Source: Lutraria lutraria
Taxonomy: Eukaryota; Mollusca; Bivalvia; Venerida; Mactridae
Reading direction: 5' to 3'
DNA: 64,000 bases
Assembly (NCBI GenBank): GCA_964023205.1
Contig: OZ026844.1
Span: 30,365,326-30,429,325, forward strand
Position 1 is the stretch's first letter. Each line of letters starts with the position of its first letter. Shown here piece after piece: positions 55,101-64,000 of this stretch. Below the pieces are notes generated by a model. The model saw only the letters and a program-made list of their open reading frames with translations. It was not told the origin of the DNA and searched no databases. A program made the translations under genes and the position numbers.

Positions 55101-58100
55101 TGAGGAAGTTGTAGGTTCTATGAGTAAGGGTAAATTAGAACTGGTTAGAGTTTAGTCCATAAAAAAATTGGTTAGGGGAACCGACTGCCATATATACATA
55201 CATTATAACTTAACAGTCAATGAAATTAGCTTTAAACCCACTGAAATGACCAAAGTGATGCAGGGTGCGTACAGACCTGGAAAAGTCCTGGAAAATCGAC
55301 TTCTGGGAAAATTATGGAAAAATCATGGAATTTTGGAATTAGGCAATTTATCATGGAAATATCATTGAAATTCTTGAAATGACTTTGGAAATTCAAGAAA
55401 TATCCTTGAAAGTATCAAATTATCAGAAATGTTACGCTTCAAATAAAAAAATAAAAACTTTTCTTTTATTAAAAATGACATACATATTTCACTTTTTCAA
55501 TGGAGTGAGCATTTTTGAGTACGAAATTGAAGAAAAACTAAGAAGTGCTTCAAATAAATGAAGAGTAATAGTTGATCAAATGAAATTTAGTATCATGGAA
55601 AATTGAAATTTATCATGGAAAAATCATGGAATTTTAATGCTGAAAGTCTGTACGCACCCTGTAAAGCTATGTCTGCACAAGTCTGCAATACGCTTTCTTC
55701 TTCTGTAGAGATATTCTGACATTATGCTCTCTACAGGTGATATGAATGAATCAGCTTTCTTTTCATCAGGGGTGATGAATGAAGGATATATGAAACTTGT
55801 GGATTCTGCTTTGTTTGCCTTGGTTCTGGATGACGTCGCTCCAGAGAATCCTAATGAAATCACAAGAAATTATCTCCATGGCGATGGAACAAACAGGTAG
55901 GTGAAGTACTTGATTGATATTGAAATATAACATGTACATCCTAGTTATGTCCCTTTTCATAGAAAGGGGGTATGTTGCTTAGCACATGTGATCGGTAAAT
56001 CCTTCCATAACCAAACCTTGTCCGGGCAATAACCAGCAAACAGTTTGGTTTAAGCTCCTCAGATTTGGTTGGGAGGTTGGTCATTACATGTGGATGGCCC
56101 CTATTTTGAGGTCACTGGGTCAAGGTCTTACTGTCCAGTTGGCCAACAATAAGCTCCAGTGATATAAATATTCGTGCTTTATTTCTTCTGTTTACTTACC
56201 TGTTGATAATTGTCAATGTTGACCTTTGTATAACTATAAAATGAAGACTGTCATCACAAATCATATAAAAGTAAAGAGTATAATTACCAGGTACTTAACA
56301 CAAAATAGACTAGAGTATGACATAAATCAGTGCATTTGACTGAAGTTGGGTATTAATGCATGAACAAGATTCAATTTTTATATTCACAGATGGTATGATA
56401 AAAGTTTCTCTTTGATTCTAACCAAAGATGGCCGTGCTGCAGTGAACTTTGAACATGCTTGGGGAGATGGTGTGGCTGTGTTAAGATACTTTAATGAAGT
56501 CTGGAAGGAGTCAACAACTAAACCATTTGTTGGACCTACTTCTGTTCCAGCTAATGTTGATTCATCAACTGTTGTACAAAAATTAGGTAGGAATAATAGA
56601 GATGTCTTATTTCACTCATATCTTATGTTTGATTGGTATTTCCTGAAATTTGAAGTTTTATCAACCCTGGTGAGTTTTTTTTTTCTAAATTCTATAAACT
56701 TGATCAATAAAATAGATATTCATTAATGTCAGTGGAAAATTGTATTTGTCCTTACTGGTGGCAACTCAGATAGCTCAGATAGGTATGTAATACATTTGTA
56801 TATTGTTGTTTTCCTTGATGAATGAATATTACTTGTACAGTCAAACTTGTGTTTACAGCCACCTCCGAATAAAGGTCACCTGTGAATAAAGGTCGTTCAT
56901 TTAGTAACCATCATTGATTATTTTAAACACAACAACCTCTGAAGAAGTGTCACCTGTCAGTGAAGTCCAAATTTTGTCTTTCCAGAGGGTGGACTTTGAT
57001 CACAGGTTTGACTGTGCATCTACAGTACTGTAGATGCTTTAATTTCGCGAGGTCAAAATTTCGCGTTTTTTGTTAAAAACAGCTGTTTTCTTTATTCGCA
57101 TATTTATGAATTCGCGACGTCAGGCAGGATTAAAGTGCGATCAAAGACATGCTGTCGTTGCTTTGATGTGTGTGTGTCATACCTGATCTGTTAGACATTT
57201 AAGTTGTGATTCAGTGTTTTATATCTAATAACAAAAGATTGATAATAGTTTGTTATTGTTGAAGAAGTTATGTTTTACAAACAGTAGGTAATTAAGTGTG
57301 AAAAACTGTTACTGGTATGTTCAAACGATGTCCAAAATTGTTCAACAAATGATAGTTTAGTAAAGGCAATATTATAAAAAAAATAGATTGTAAACATTAA
57401 TGGCACATGTTTATTTTTAATATATTGCTTTCAACAGATTAACTAAACTGATTATTTTTACGATAAAATACTATAACTGACTTAAATTGTGTATTTTCGG
57501 GTATACTCATTTTCGAATATATACAACTCAGCATTTATTCGCGACATTTATGAATTCGTGAGGTATTCGATTCGCGAATATTAGCGAAAATAAAACTAAC
57601 GCGAATAAAACCAGTTCTACAGTATTTAATCAGCTGTTTTTTTTTACCCTGTCTGTCCTAGTTTAATATTCATGGACTTTTAAGTATCCTAATGCATGTT
57701 TAGTGTGATAATCATCAGAATTTACACAACAACCAAGTCAGATATTTTCTTTTTCAGAGTTTGCTTTAGATCCGAAGTTGAAAGAATACATAACTGAAGC
57801 CAAGTCCGAATTTGCTACAACATGTTCTAGTTTAGATGTGGATCATTTGGAATATTTTACATTCACTAAAGAACATTTGAAGAAACAGAAAGTCAGCCCT
57901 GATGCTGTATTACAACTTGTCATACAGGTAATTGTCAAATCTTTACTCTGTTATCATTTATTCTGAGGCCATCCTTAAAGAAATATTTGTTTGCTGTTAC
58001 CCGACCCAGAAATCTTTCTGTGGGTAGGTAGGTAAGAATTTTTTTTACAATTTATTTTTTATCTTTAGTCCAATATACATGTCAGAATGCTGTTTTTAAT

Positions 58101-61100
58101 GAGAAAAAAATGTCAAAAATCCTGAGATGCCAAAAAAAAGTTTAGTAGGGGCTTTTTTGGTGGGTAGATAGTAGGGCTGTGGCGAGTATCCGAGTACTCG
58201 GATATTCATGAATCAAATTGAAAGATCGAGTATGAATAATCGTCATTACTAAGATTCGTGGTTCGCGATCTTGTTTTTTTACAAATTAAAAGTGTATTCT
58301 TTGTTCTTAAACATCCCTTTTCTATGAATAATTATTGTCTCATCATGGACTTCTTCATTTGCCAAGATGTCCAGTCGGTTCTTTAAATAATGATGCTGGT
58401 AAATCAATTAGCTGGAAGGGGGTATGTATAAATTTAAGCCATAGCTAGAACAATTTACTCGTATATTGATTTACTTCATTGTTCCAAAAAAAAATATACA
58501 AATAATTAACTGTCTTCTTGACTGCGATGTTTAAGTTTTAAATGGAATAATTGATAACAAAAGATTCGTGATTCGATTTGTGGATCGTGAGTGTTGAATC
58601 GTGGATTGGATCGGATCGCCACTAACCCAACGATCCACAGCCCTAGTAGATAGCATTACAGCAAACAAAATATTTTTAAGGATGGTCTGATTTATTGAGT
58701 TTCTTAATGTATGCAGACTGTTGTTAACGGGATTTAAGAAAATGTAGGGTATTCTTGAACAGGGCTTGACAGTCCTTGATATTTTCATCCTAAGTTAAAA
58801 TGGATACACTGGCCTGTACGAAGCAATTTTAGATGCGGGGGGGGGTGCTAAATTAAAATTTTGTCTGACAACAGAGAAAATGCATTATTGGTATAATGTT
58901 ATGTTCTTTTCCATTTATTTATAGATGGCATATTACAAACAGTATGGTAAATCAGCCGCCACCTATGAGTCCTGCAGCACAGCAGCATTCAGGAAAGGTA
59001 GAACTGAAACAATACGTTCATGCACACAAGGTAACTTCTTTAATGATATATTGTAAGATTCAACTCAACATTTTTTCATGAATGAGTTACTGATAGTTGT
59101 AGGAGACTTTGCTTCTATTCAACAATTTTTAAGCTTCACCAAGAGGTTGTTTGAGAATTGTTTTAGGTGTAAAATAAATTGGCTGTTTCTTGTTTGTTTA
59201 CCTGACCTACCCTAATTCTCACCAGCAACCCTAGACTTGCTATTAGGCCTGAGGAATGGTACATGCACTGTGTTACTTTTCACCTTTCTAAATGCTTTTA
59301 AGAATAGAGTTTGCTCTGATAATAATAATAAAAGAAAATTTCCTATACATGTACATGACTGTATACCTACCCTATTTTTACTCAGCACGTAAACAGAAAC
59401 TAACTTTTTTACGCCTTATGATATGGTGACAGAACAAGAACAAATTTAATAATGAATGTGCGGTACTAATGTGTAGAAACAGTAAATGAAATGATGATAT
59501 GATTGAAACAATTGAAGAAAAATGCAAGTTAAGATACCTATATTTTTTAAATGTTCTTAGTTAATCTGCTCTAAATATGGTATTTTCTTTTTTATTTGTC
59601 TTCAGCTACAAAAAAAGCATGTGAAATGTTTAACCAACCAAATAATCAACACACCGCCGCTGAATTACGACAAGCCATTGAAGATTGCTCAAATTACCAT
59701 GGAAACCTCACTAAAGAGGCAGCTATGGGTAAAATTATCTCATTATATTCTCGTTGTTTCTCACGCTGTAAAACCTCGATTATCCTAACTTGGATTATCC
59801 GAACACCTGATGGATTTGAAGCGAATTTTCGGTCCCGATTTCCCCCTATATATTTCAATGTAAAATAACCTTGATTATCCGAATCGTGTTATCCGAAACA
59901 ATGGATTATGGTAATAATATTTCGGTCCCATTGATTTCTGGGGAAACATTTAATATTTTCCTTAAGTGTAAGAGTACATGGTTTCACATAAAATTTTCTT
60001 AATTATTGCATTAAATTCAGCAATTATACTAAATTTACAGTACGGACCTATTTTAGAATTGTAATATTAACATGTAATACCATACATTATGGTTTGTAGA
60101 TCTCATAGCGCATTTTTAGCTCGGCTGTTTTAAAAAATAGTCAGGCTATTGTGATTCTCGCGTCGTCTTCAGGTGGATAAGTCTCACTGAGGTAGTGAAA
60201 AGACGAGCTTAGACAACGCTTGTGGCGCTCTTGTTAAAATCTCTGGCATAATATGTTCACTGATATTTTGTATGTTAGTAATTGTTACTAATTGTGATTA
60301 GAATATTCTGCGATTCAAATCTGTATAGAAAACTACAAATATGTTGTACTGACTTCACAATTGAAATTTATTTCAAGCCAGTTGAAATCTATTTACAGAT
60401 TAACCAACTAGTATACTAAAAGTTTGTTCAGTAAATAGATTTGTGAATTATTTTCCTGAAATTTGGATTGTTTATACAGAATAGTTGTTTTCATCTTTAC
60501 CATGGGAAAATCTACCGATATGAGGAATATGAATTATATAATAGTATAAGCATACATTTAATGATGCTGATATATGTTTGCATCCACCTACAATTAAAGG
60601 CCACCCTGTGTATAAAGGTCATTCTTTAAAAAACTGTCTTTGATTACTAAGTATTTAGAACAAAATGACTTCTGAATAAAGGCTTCCTGTCAATTAAGGC
60701 CATATTTTGTCATGCCCAAGCATGGGCTTTGTTCATTGGTTTAAAGAATTGACTTGCTTGAGTCATCCTCTGAACACACTCGATGTTGTTTGATCTCTGA
60801 TTTTAAGGTCAAGGCTGGGACAGACATCTATTTGCCATGAAATATTATGCAGCTGCTGAAGGTAAACTTCCACAACTGTTCCAAGATCCAGCATACACCA
60901 ATATCAACCAGATTATACTATCTACATCAACTTTAACCAGTCCAGCTGTTGTCATTGGTGGGTTCGGTGCAGTAACTCAAAATGGATATGGCGTTGGTAA
61001 GCATATTGAGGGCTCAATGCAAGACAGTTGTAACTTGTTCTTATTTCAATTTGAGTTACGACACTGTTGCATTGAGCCCTCGATATTTGAATAATTGAAG

Positions 61101-61621
61101 GAAGAATTCTACCTTCAAAATTAAATTTTGATTTTTTTTTTTAAATATTAAAATATTCACTGAGCAGAATTTTTAAGCATACCTTACATTGGAAGAAAAT
61201 TGTGAGTGTGCTGGACTTATAACCTGGCAATCAGGTTCGAATCCAGGTTGTGGTACCGGTAGGTCATACCCTTCTGAGAAAATTGGTAAAAAATGTTAAT
61301 TTTCCTTCATTTGTAGAGAATTGCCTGCTCCTTTATAATGGAAGCGTTCAGTACTAGTAAGAAAACAGTCGAGGAAAACTAGTTTTATGAACCGGCCCCT
61401 GTATGTACATGAAATATAGTAGAAAAATATTAAACTTTCTTAAATAGTATGTTATCATATTATTCAATATTACAGGATACGCGGTAGAAAAAGAAAGGAT
61501 CGGGTTCAATGTGACCAACTACCCTCCAGAGACCAATGTTCATGAGTTCACAGATTGTTTAAAAGAAAGCTTAGATGATGTTAATGCTGTGTTTGAAGGG
61601 AAAAATCCAAGAAATTTATGA
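49138..61621 (+). CDS. CPT2: Carnitine O-palmitoyltransferase 2, mitochondrial, complete
   Basis: Sixteen exons join in phase: 49138-49209, 50158-50183, 50576-50778, 51441-51500, 51970-52073, 52842-52975, 53358-53462, 53757-53854, 54410-54556, 55737-55896, 56390-56586, 57758-57927, 58925-59030, 59606-59728, 60808-60996 and 61476-61621. The product is 679 residues, close to family length. The start is the only in-frame ATG after the upstream stop at 49027. Residues 1-45 are basic and Ser-rich (mitochondrial presequence, RCFS-like cleavage area). The mature enzyme begins near YIQESIVPT. The acyltransferase motif FEHAWGDG gives catalytic His392; [28 protein letters not shown] and STSTL.SPAV are other family signatures. 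CPT2 converts acylcarnitine plus CoA to acyl-CoA on the matrix side of the inner mitochondrial membrane for beta-oxidation. Exon 2 is a 26-base micro-exon, required for phase. Introns carry many MITEs. Confidence 0.5.
49605..50120 (+). repeat. Two family S repeat units around a MITE
   Basis: Both halves carry aaaaactttaatgtagctcg, gtgtttgtcacttt-like starts, ggataggtctcactgaggc and cttgtgaygctcttrt. The second half begins after the MITE at 49751-49965. Either one repeat was duplicated, or two copies of family S lie in tandem. Confidence 0.5.
49751..49965. mobile_element. MITE family N (CAGGGCTTTTTTCC ends)
   Basis: Ends CAGGGCTTTTTTCC and GGAAAAAAGGCCCTG. The core has cccaattctaggcaaaaaat and its near-inverse. 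In CPT2 intron 1. No exact target duplication. Confidence 0.5.
51505..51665 (+). repeat. Tandem duplication of about 80 bases in CPT2 intron 4
   Basis: The phrase ttactgtgttatttagtctt with tatagattgatttt is present twice in order. Confidence 0.5.
51793..51899 (+). mobile_element. MITE family B copy, short
   Basis: acagtcaatcttgttaacaa at the left and CAGGTTTGACTGTA at the right; the middle is deleted relative to other copies. Confidence 0.5.
52305..52485 (+). repeat. Tandem duplication of about 88 bases in CPT2 intron 5
   Basis: acaattgaaa, agctatgtttataaaa, and gatgtaaaaaaataatatgat recur once each in both halves. Confidence 0.5.
52609..52791 (+). mobile_element. MITE family B copy
   Basis: tacaaacaaacctatgtaga at the left and CAGGTGTGACTGTA at the right; internal aatgtggcctttattgatag. 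Confidence 0.5.
53441..53545 (+). repeat. Tandem repeat copying exon 7 end and splice donor (3 copies)
   Basis: The unit attctaccagaattccaaag followed by gtaagttattgtataa is present three times in a row. The first copy is the true exon end (53462) and donor; the next two keep agtaagtta or agtaagttact, so three donors stand in series about 34 bases apart. Confidence 0.5.
54044..54153 (-). mobile_element. MITE family B copy, short, inverted
   Basis: Begins gtcaaacctgtgttagcggc and ends CAGGTTTGACTGTA, with tttgtctttcccaatagtgg. Confidence 0.5.
54660..54835 (+). repeat. Dispersed repeat family R, copy 2
   Basis: tagtcagcatcttccccttg, aaaaataagct, tcccctatttg and cccagtgtcttctcc in the order seen at 43440-43650. 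Confidence 0.5.
54965..55165 (+). mobile_element. tRNA-derived SINE, family 2
   Basis: The head ctggttagtgcactggactt, then gcaatccagcgattcagggt and tgaaccctga, folds as a tRNA-like structure with a 7-base loop cttgcaa and anticodon TGC (Ala-like). The body aggtcatacccttctatg and aagttgtaggttctatgagt matches 61185-61400. The acceptor stem does not pair, so it is not a real tRNA gene. Confidence 0.5.
55261..55661. mobile_element. MITE family H (CAGGGTGCGTACAGAC ends)
   Basis: Exact 16-base inverted ends: CAGGGTGCGTACAGAC and GTCTGTACGCACCCTG. The core is full of catggaaaaatcatggaatt-type phrases in both halves. The flanks AAAGTGATG and AAAGCTATG resemble each other, a possible decayed 8-base duplication of the hAT type. 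It lies in CPT2 intron 9. Confidence 0.5.
55938..56155 (-). repeat. Dispersed repeat family Q copy, inverted
   Basis: Contains ttttcatagaaagggggtat, accaaaccttgtccgggcaa and cctcagatttggttgggagg, the reverse of 35598-35850. Confidence 0.5.
56836..57018 (-). mobile_element. MITE family B copy, inverted
   Basis: TACAGTCAAACTTGTGTTTA at the left and cacaggtttgactgt at the right; tttgtctttccagagggtgg inside. In CPT2 intron 11, directly beside the element at 57026. Confidence 0.5.
57026..57624. mobile_element. MITE family E (TACTGTAGA ends, cgcgaa core)
   Basis: Left end TACTGTAGATGCTTTAATTT, right end gaataaaaccagttCTACAGTA. Both halves have cgcga and gcgaat motifs (aatttcgcgag; tattcgcgac). 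TA at both ends. Partial relatives of the left end are seen near 8306 and 25215. Confidence 0.5.
57969..58685. mobile_element. MITE family K2, split by a hAT MITE
   Basis: Inverted ends CCATCCTTAAAGAAATATTT and aatatttTTAAGGATGG, followed inside by gtttgctgttaccc and its partner gcattacagcaaac. The element at 58172-58645 is inserted in it. It starts 42 bases after CPT2 exon 12. Confidence 0.5.
58172..58645. mobile_element. hAT-type MITE family G, copy 2, with 8-base target duplication
   Basis: Ends TAGGGCTGTGG and CCACAGCCCTA, opposite orientation to copy 1 at 37513-37956. The flanks are GTAGATAG on both sides (58164-58171 and 58646-58653), an exact 8-base duplication. It is nested in the family K2 element. 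Confidence 0.5.
59769..59925 (+). mobile_element. pogo/Tigger-like element end
   Basis: Starts taaaacctcgattatcctaa, then tggattatccgaacacctga and ttgattatccgaatcgtgtt. The CTCGATTATCC phrase is typical of pogo/Tigger-type TIRs. The right end is not clear. Confidence 0.5.
60118..60236 (+). repeat. Dispersed repeat family S copy
   Basis: agctcggctgttttaaaaaa, then ggtggataagtctcactgag and cttgtggcgctcttgtt, as at 49605-50120. Confidence 0.5.
60588..60743 (-). mobile_element. MITE family B copy, inverted and degenerate
   Basis: Keeps aaggccaccctgtgtataaa, acaaaatgacttctgaataa and ggccatattttgtcatgccc; the ends are eroded. Confidence 0.5.
61185..61400 (+). mobile_element. tRNA-derived SINE, family 2
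   Basis: Box B-like caggttcgaatccaggttgt is followed by ggtaggtcatacccttctga, cattcagtacta-like phrases and gaaccggcccc. The head is partly eroded (gtgtgctggacttataacct). Confidence 0.5.
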
Positions 61622-62355
61622 TTATAGGAATCCTAGGATACAAAGAATAGTTAGACTTTCTAGTATTTACTGTCTTATAATATAACTTGATGATATTTTT
61701 TCTGTAGTGCATCATGTTTGGGTCATTTTGTGTAATTTGGAGCATTTCAACGATATGAATATCTATACCCTTTAGAAAATGCAGTACATGGTTTAAAGTG
61801 ATTCAGCTATTTTGAAATAACCTTAAAATTACTAAATTTTGTTTAACATGAAATCATCAATTTTTACTTATTTTTTTACCCTATTATTATATGCTGTAAT
61901 CACTTAAGTATAAGATGTGTGTTTTTATGACCAAATTGGTAAATTGATCTCAGAGATTGGTTTAAAACTTAAAATGTAAACATAATGTCCTCAAATTTCA
62001 CGATATAACTCTAATGATGTCACTTACAATTTCTGTGATAGTGTTAAAGTTTTTGAAACAGTAGTCAGTCAGTAATGCCTCTTTCATATAATTCTAGATG
62101 TAAATGAATTATTGATTAGTTATAAATTGGTCAATTTTTCAGAGATGTGCCTCTCTCCGGTAATTCATTTGTTACCGTGGAGATTTATTCGTACATTTTT
62201 ACTTTATCATATTTTGTAACATTTGAAATTTACATTAAGTCAAACTCAGGATAATGGTCACCTGTGAGTAAAGACCACCATGTGAACGATGTCCATTCTT
62301 AAAGCTCACATTTATTGTTATGAAGGACCAAATATACCTCGAAATTTCTACACTG

Positions 62356-62580
62356 CAGGGGTGACAATATTTCAGATGGATATATCCAGAAATTATCTGT
62401 CCTGAAAGAGCTATGGTTTCTGAGCAAAATAAAAGTTATTTGATAAAAATATCTCAAGAAATGGCAAAGTTATGTTCTATTTAATCTGCTCTGAAGGATT
62501 TTAAAAACTTCTTATTTGGCAGAAACGGTCGGCCGCATATTATTTTCAGGATTTTTAATTTGGCTCTATTGACACCCCTG
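62356..62580. mobile_element. MITE family L copy 2
   Basis: Ends CAGGGGTGACAATA and TATTGACACCCCTG. Flanks ACACTG and ATACTG, one mismatch in six. The interior is the reverse of 39994-40262. Confidence 0.5.
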
Positions 62581-63159
62581 ATACTGTTTATAAATACAGG
62601 TCAAGTATCTTCGGCCTTGCTCATAAAGTTTGACTTCGTGTCTATCACATTACAATCATGAATATTTAATTGCTTCATTGTCGTCTAGCTGGTATATTGG
62701 TGCAATTACACTGAACAAAAGTAACTTGTTGTATAACAGCAGTATACTTTAAGTAACATCTGTATGATAAGTTAATTACTTATGGTGATAATGATTTACT
62801 CTTCCCATCTGTTTTTGTGCAATTTATTAAACTGTCAAAGCTGTTAAATTTCACGGTCATTGCTTGCATTTATTTTTAGCTTCGACGAGGTTTGATTGTA
62901 ACTTTCGTAAGTTATACGATAATTTTCGTTATACCGGTTGTTGAATGTACATGTATTTAAAGATGCGCAACATAAAATTATATAAACACGTGGAATGGAA
63001 CATTCCCTACAGGTATAGTTTGACCATGTATTTTGTGCGTGTGACAAAATTTTTCCGAATAATTCACTACGTCAAATAGGGCTTTATGGTTATTCGGAAC
63101 AAATATAACTGAAACACATTGATAAGATGAATTTATCATGCTCGTGTACCATATATACT

Positions 63160-63293
63160 CAGTTGATTTAGTGTATTCTTCCGTCATGGCTCAAAACCCA
63201 TGGTCGATTTAGTGTATTCTTCCATCATGGCTCAAAACCCATGGTCAATTTAGTGTATTCTTCCATCATGGCTCAAAACACATGGTCAAGGTA
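63160..63293 (+). repeat. 45-base tandem array (3 copies)
   Basis: The unit gatttagtgtattcttccrt plus catggctcaaaacccatggt is present three times. A single related copy is at about 24210-24255. Confidence 0.5.
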
Positions 63294-63653
63294 TAAAATA
63301 AACCTGAATATCGACTGTGGTACTAAGCTAAGCATTCAGCGACTGTAATTATTCAGCTTTGGCAAGTTAATTAAATCGCACTATAAATAAATAAATTAGA
63401 TTTGCTACATTAGTTGTTGTGGAGTCATGTGACTCTTTAGGCTCATAATTGTCTTCATTTTATTTAATCTGTTATTTGCATGCATTTGTTAATAAGTTGT
63501 AATTATGTACTAACTTTTTTTTGTTTTGATTAAGTTTAAAAAAAATCTTTTTTGTTGAAGTATGGTAAATTGCTGTCAGGCATTGTAATTACATTTAATT
63601 ACATTAATTTTATTACCAGTTGTTACCTCCATGGTTGAATGATCATGGTTTCT

Positions 63654-64000
63654 GACTAGTAACTACTCCGGCATTTCCATAACTGAGAAATACGCCTCGT
63701 GCATAAGTGTAGGGTTACAAATTTTGGTTAAGCGGTTTCTGGTCATTACTTTTTCAACATGAGGTACTCATTTATAAGAATCATTCTCATAATTACAGAC
63801 TTTCAAACGTGTTTATGGTTCGCGCTTGATAAAATGGGCCTCAAGTCCCCATTGAAAGAGAAACAGGTTGTTTCCATCCTTGTCATCCCAGGGCCACAAT
63901 AGAAAGTAGCCTGTGAACAACAGCAACAACAAAATGGCGCCCTGCCTATTATGTCCGAGTTACTTTTCTTTAGACAAATGCAGAGTACCGGTAGATCCAA
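63654..64000 (+). repeat. Dispersed repeat family P, copy 3 (runs off the window)
   Basis: taactactccggcatttcca, ttctggtcattactttttca and gccctgcctattatgtccga match copies 1 and 2. A SINE family 3-like head (ccatggttgaatgatcatgg) lies just before it (about 63630-63652). Confidence 0.5.

Larger units (their letters stand above)
61622..64000. other. Region downstream of CPT2
   Basis: Contains the CPT2 3' UTR, a family B fragment (62236-62305), a family L MITE, a 45-base tandem array and a family P repeat that runs off the window. No gene is seen. AATAAA at 62428 lies inside the MITE. Confidence 0.5.

Noticed and set aside
59596..59868. ORF extending past CPT2 exon 14
   Set aside because: Codons after 59728 are intron and pogo-like repeat; the donor at 59729 joins in phase to exon 15.

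Overview
The window is genomic DNA from an animal, most likely a bivalve mollusc. The genes are split into many short exons with GT..AG introns. The exon proteins match animal families (muskelin, carnitine palmitoyltransferase 2, DHRS4-type SDR, EGF-repeat membrane protein). The introns are AT-rich and packed with MITEs, tRNA-derived SINEs and dispersed repeats of kinds I associate with clam-like genomes. Species assignment is inference; the gene models were read directly from ORFs, splice sites and codon phase.

Layout: (1) 1-5487, plus strand: the 3' part of an EGF-repeat single-pass membrane protein, cut by the left edge. (2) 7676-13751, minus strand: an uncharacterised nuclear-looking protein of six exons with an integrase-type HHCC zinc-binding-like segment and xxDLS motifs. 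(3) 14647-22154, minus strand: a DHRS4-like short-chain dehydrogenase of eight exons ending in the peroxisomal signal SRL. (4) 22155-29019: intergenic, with a degenerate duplicate of part of the DHRS4 gene, a LINE remnant and many MITEs. (5) 29020-48857, minus strand: muskelin, 20 exons, complete. (6) 49138-61621, plus strand: CPT2, 16 exons, complete. Muskelin and CPT2 are head to head with only 280 bases between start codons, so they probably share a bidirectional promoter. (7) 61622-64000: downstream repeats.

The genes do not form a pathway or operon. CPT2 (mitochondrial fatty acid import) and the DHRS4-like enzyme (peroxisomal carbonyl reduction) are both lipid/retinoid metabolism enzymes, but I see no evidence of co-regulation. 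Muskelin is a kelch-repeat subunit of the CTLH/GID E3 ligase in animals.

The most unusual content is in the repeats: several apparently distinct MITE families with visible terminal inverted repeats and target-site duplications, at least six cases of one element inserted in another, a perfect 35-base-arm palindrome in a DHRS4 intron, a SINE whose tRNA-like region has expanded into a 14-base tandem array, and two genes in which an exon end plus its splice donor has been tandemly copied. I found no prokaryotic-type system, CRISPR array, rRNA or intact transposase.
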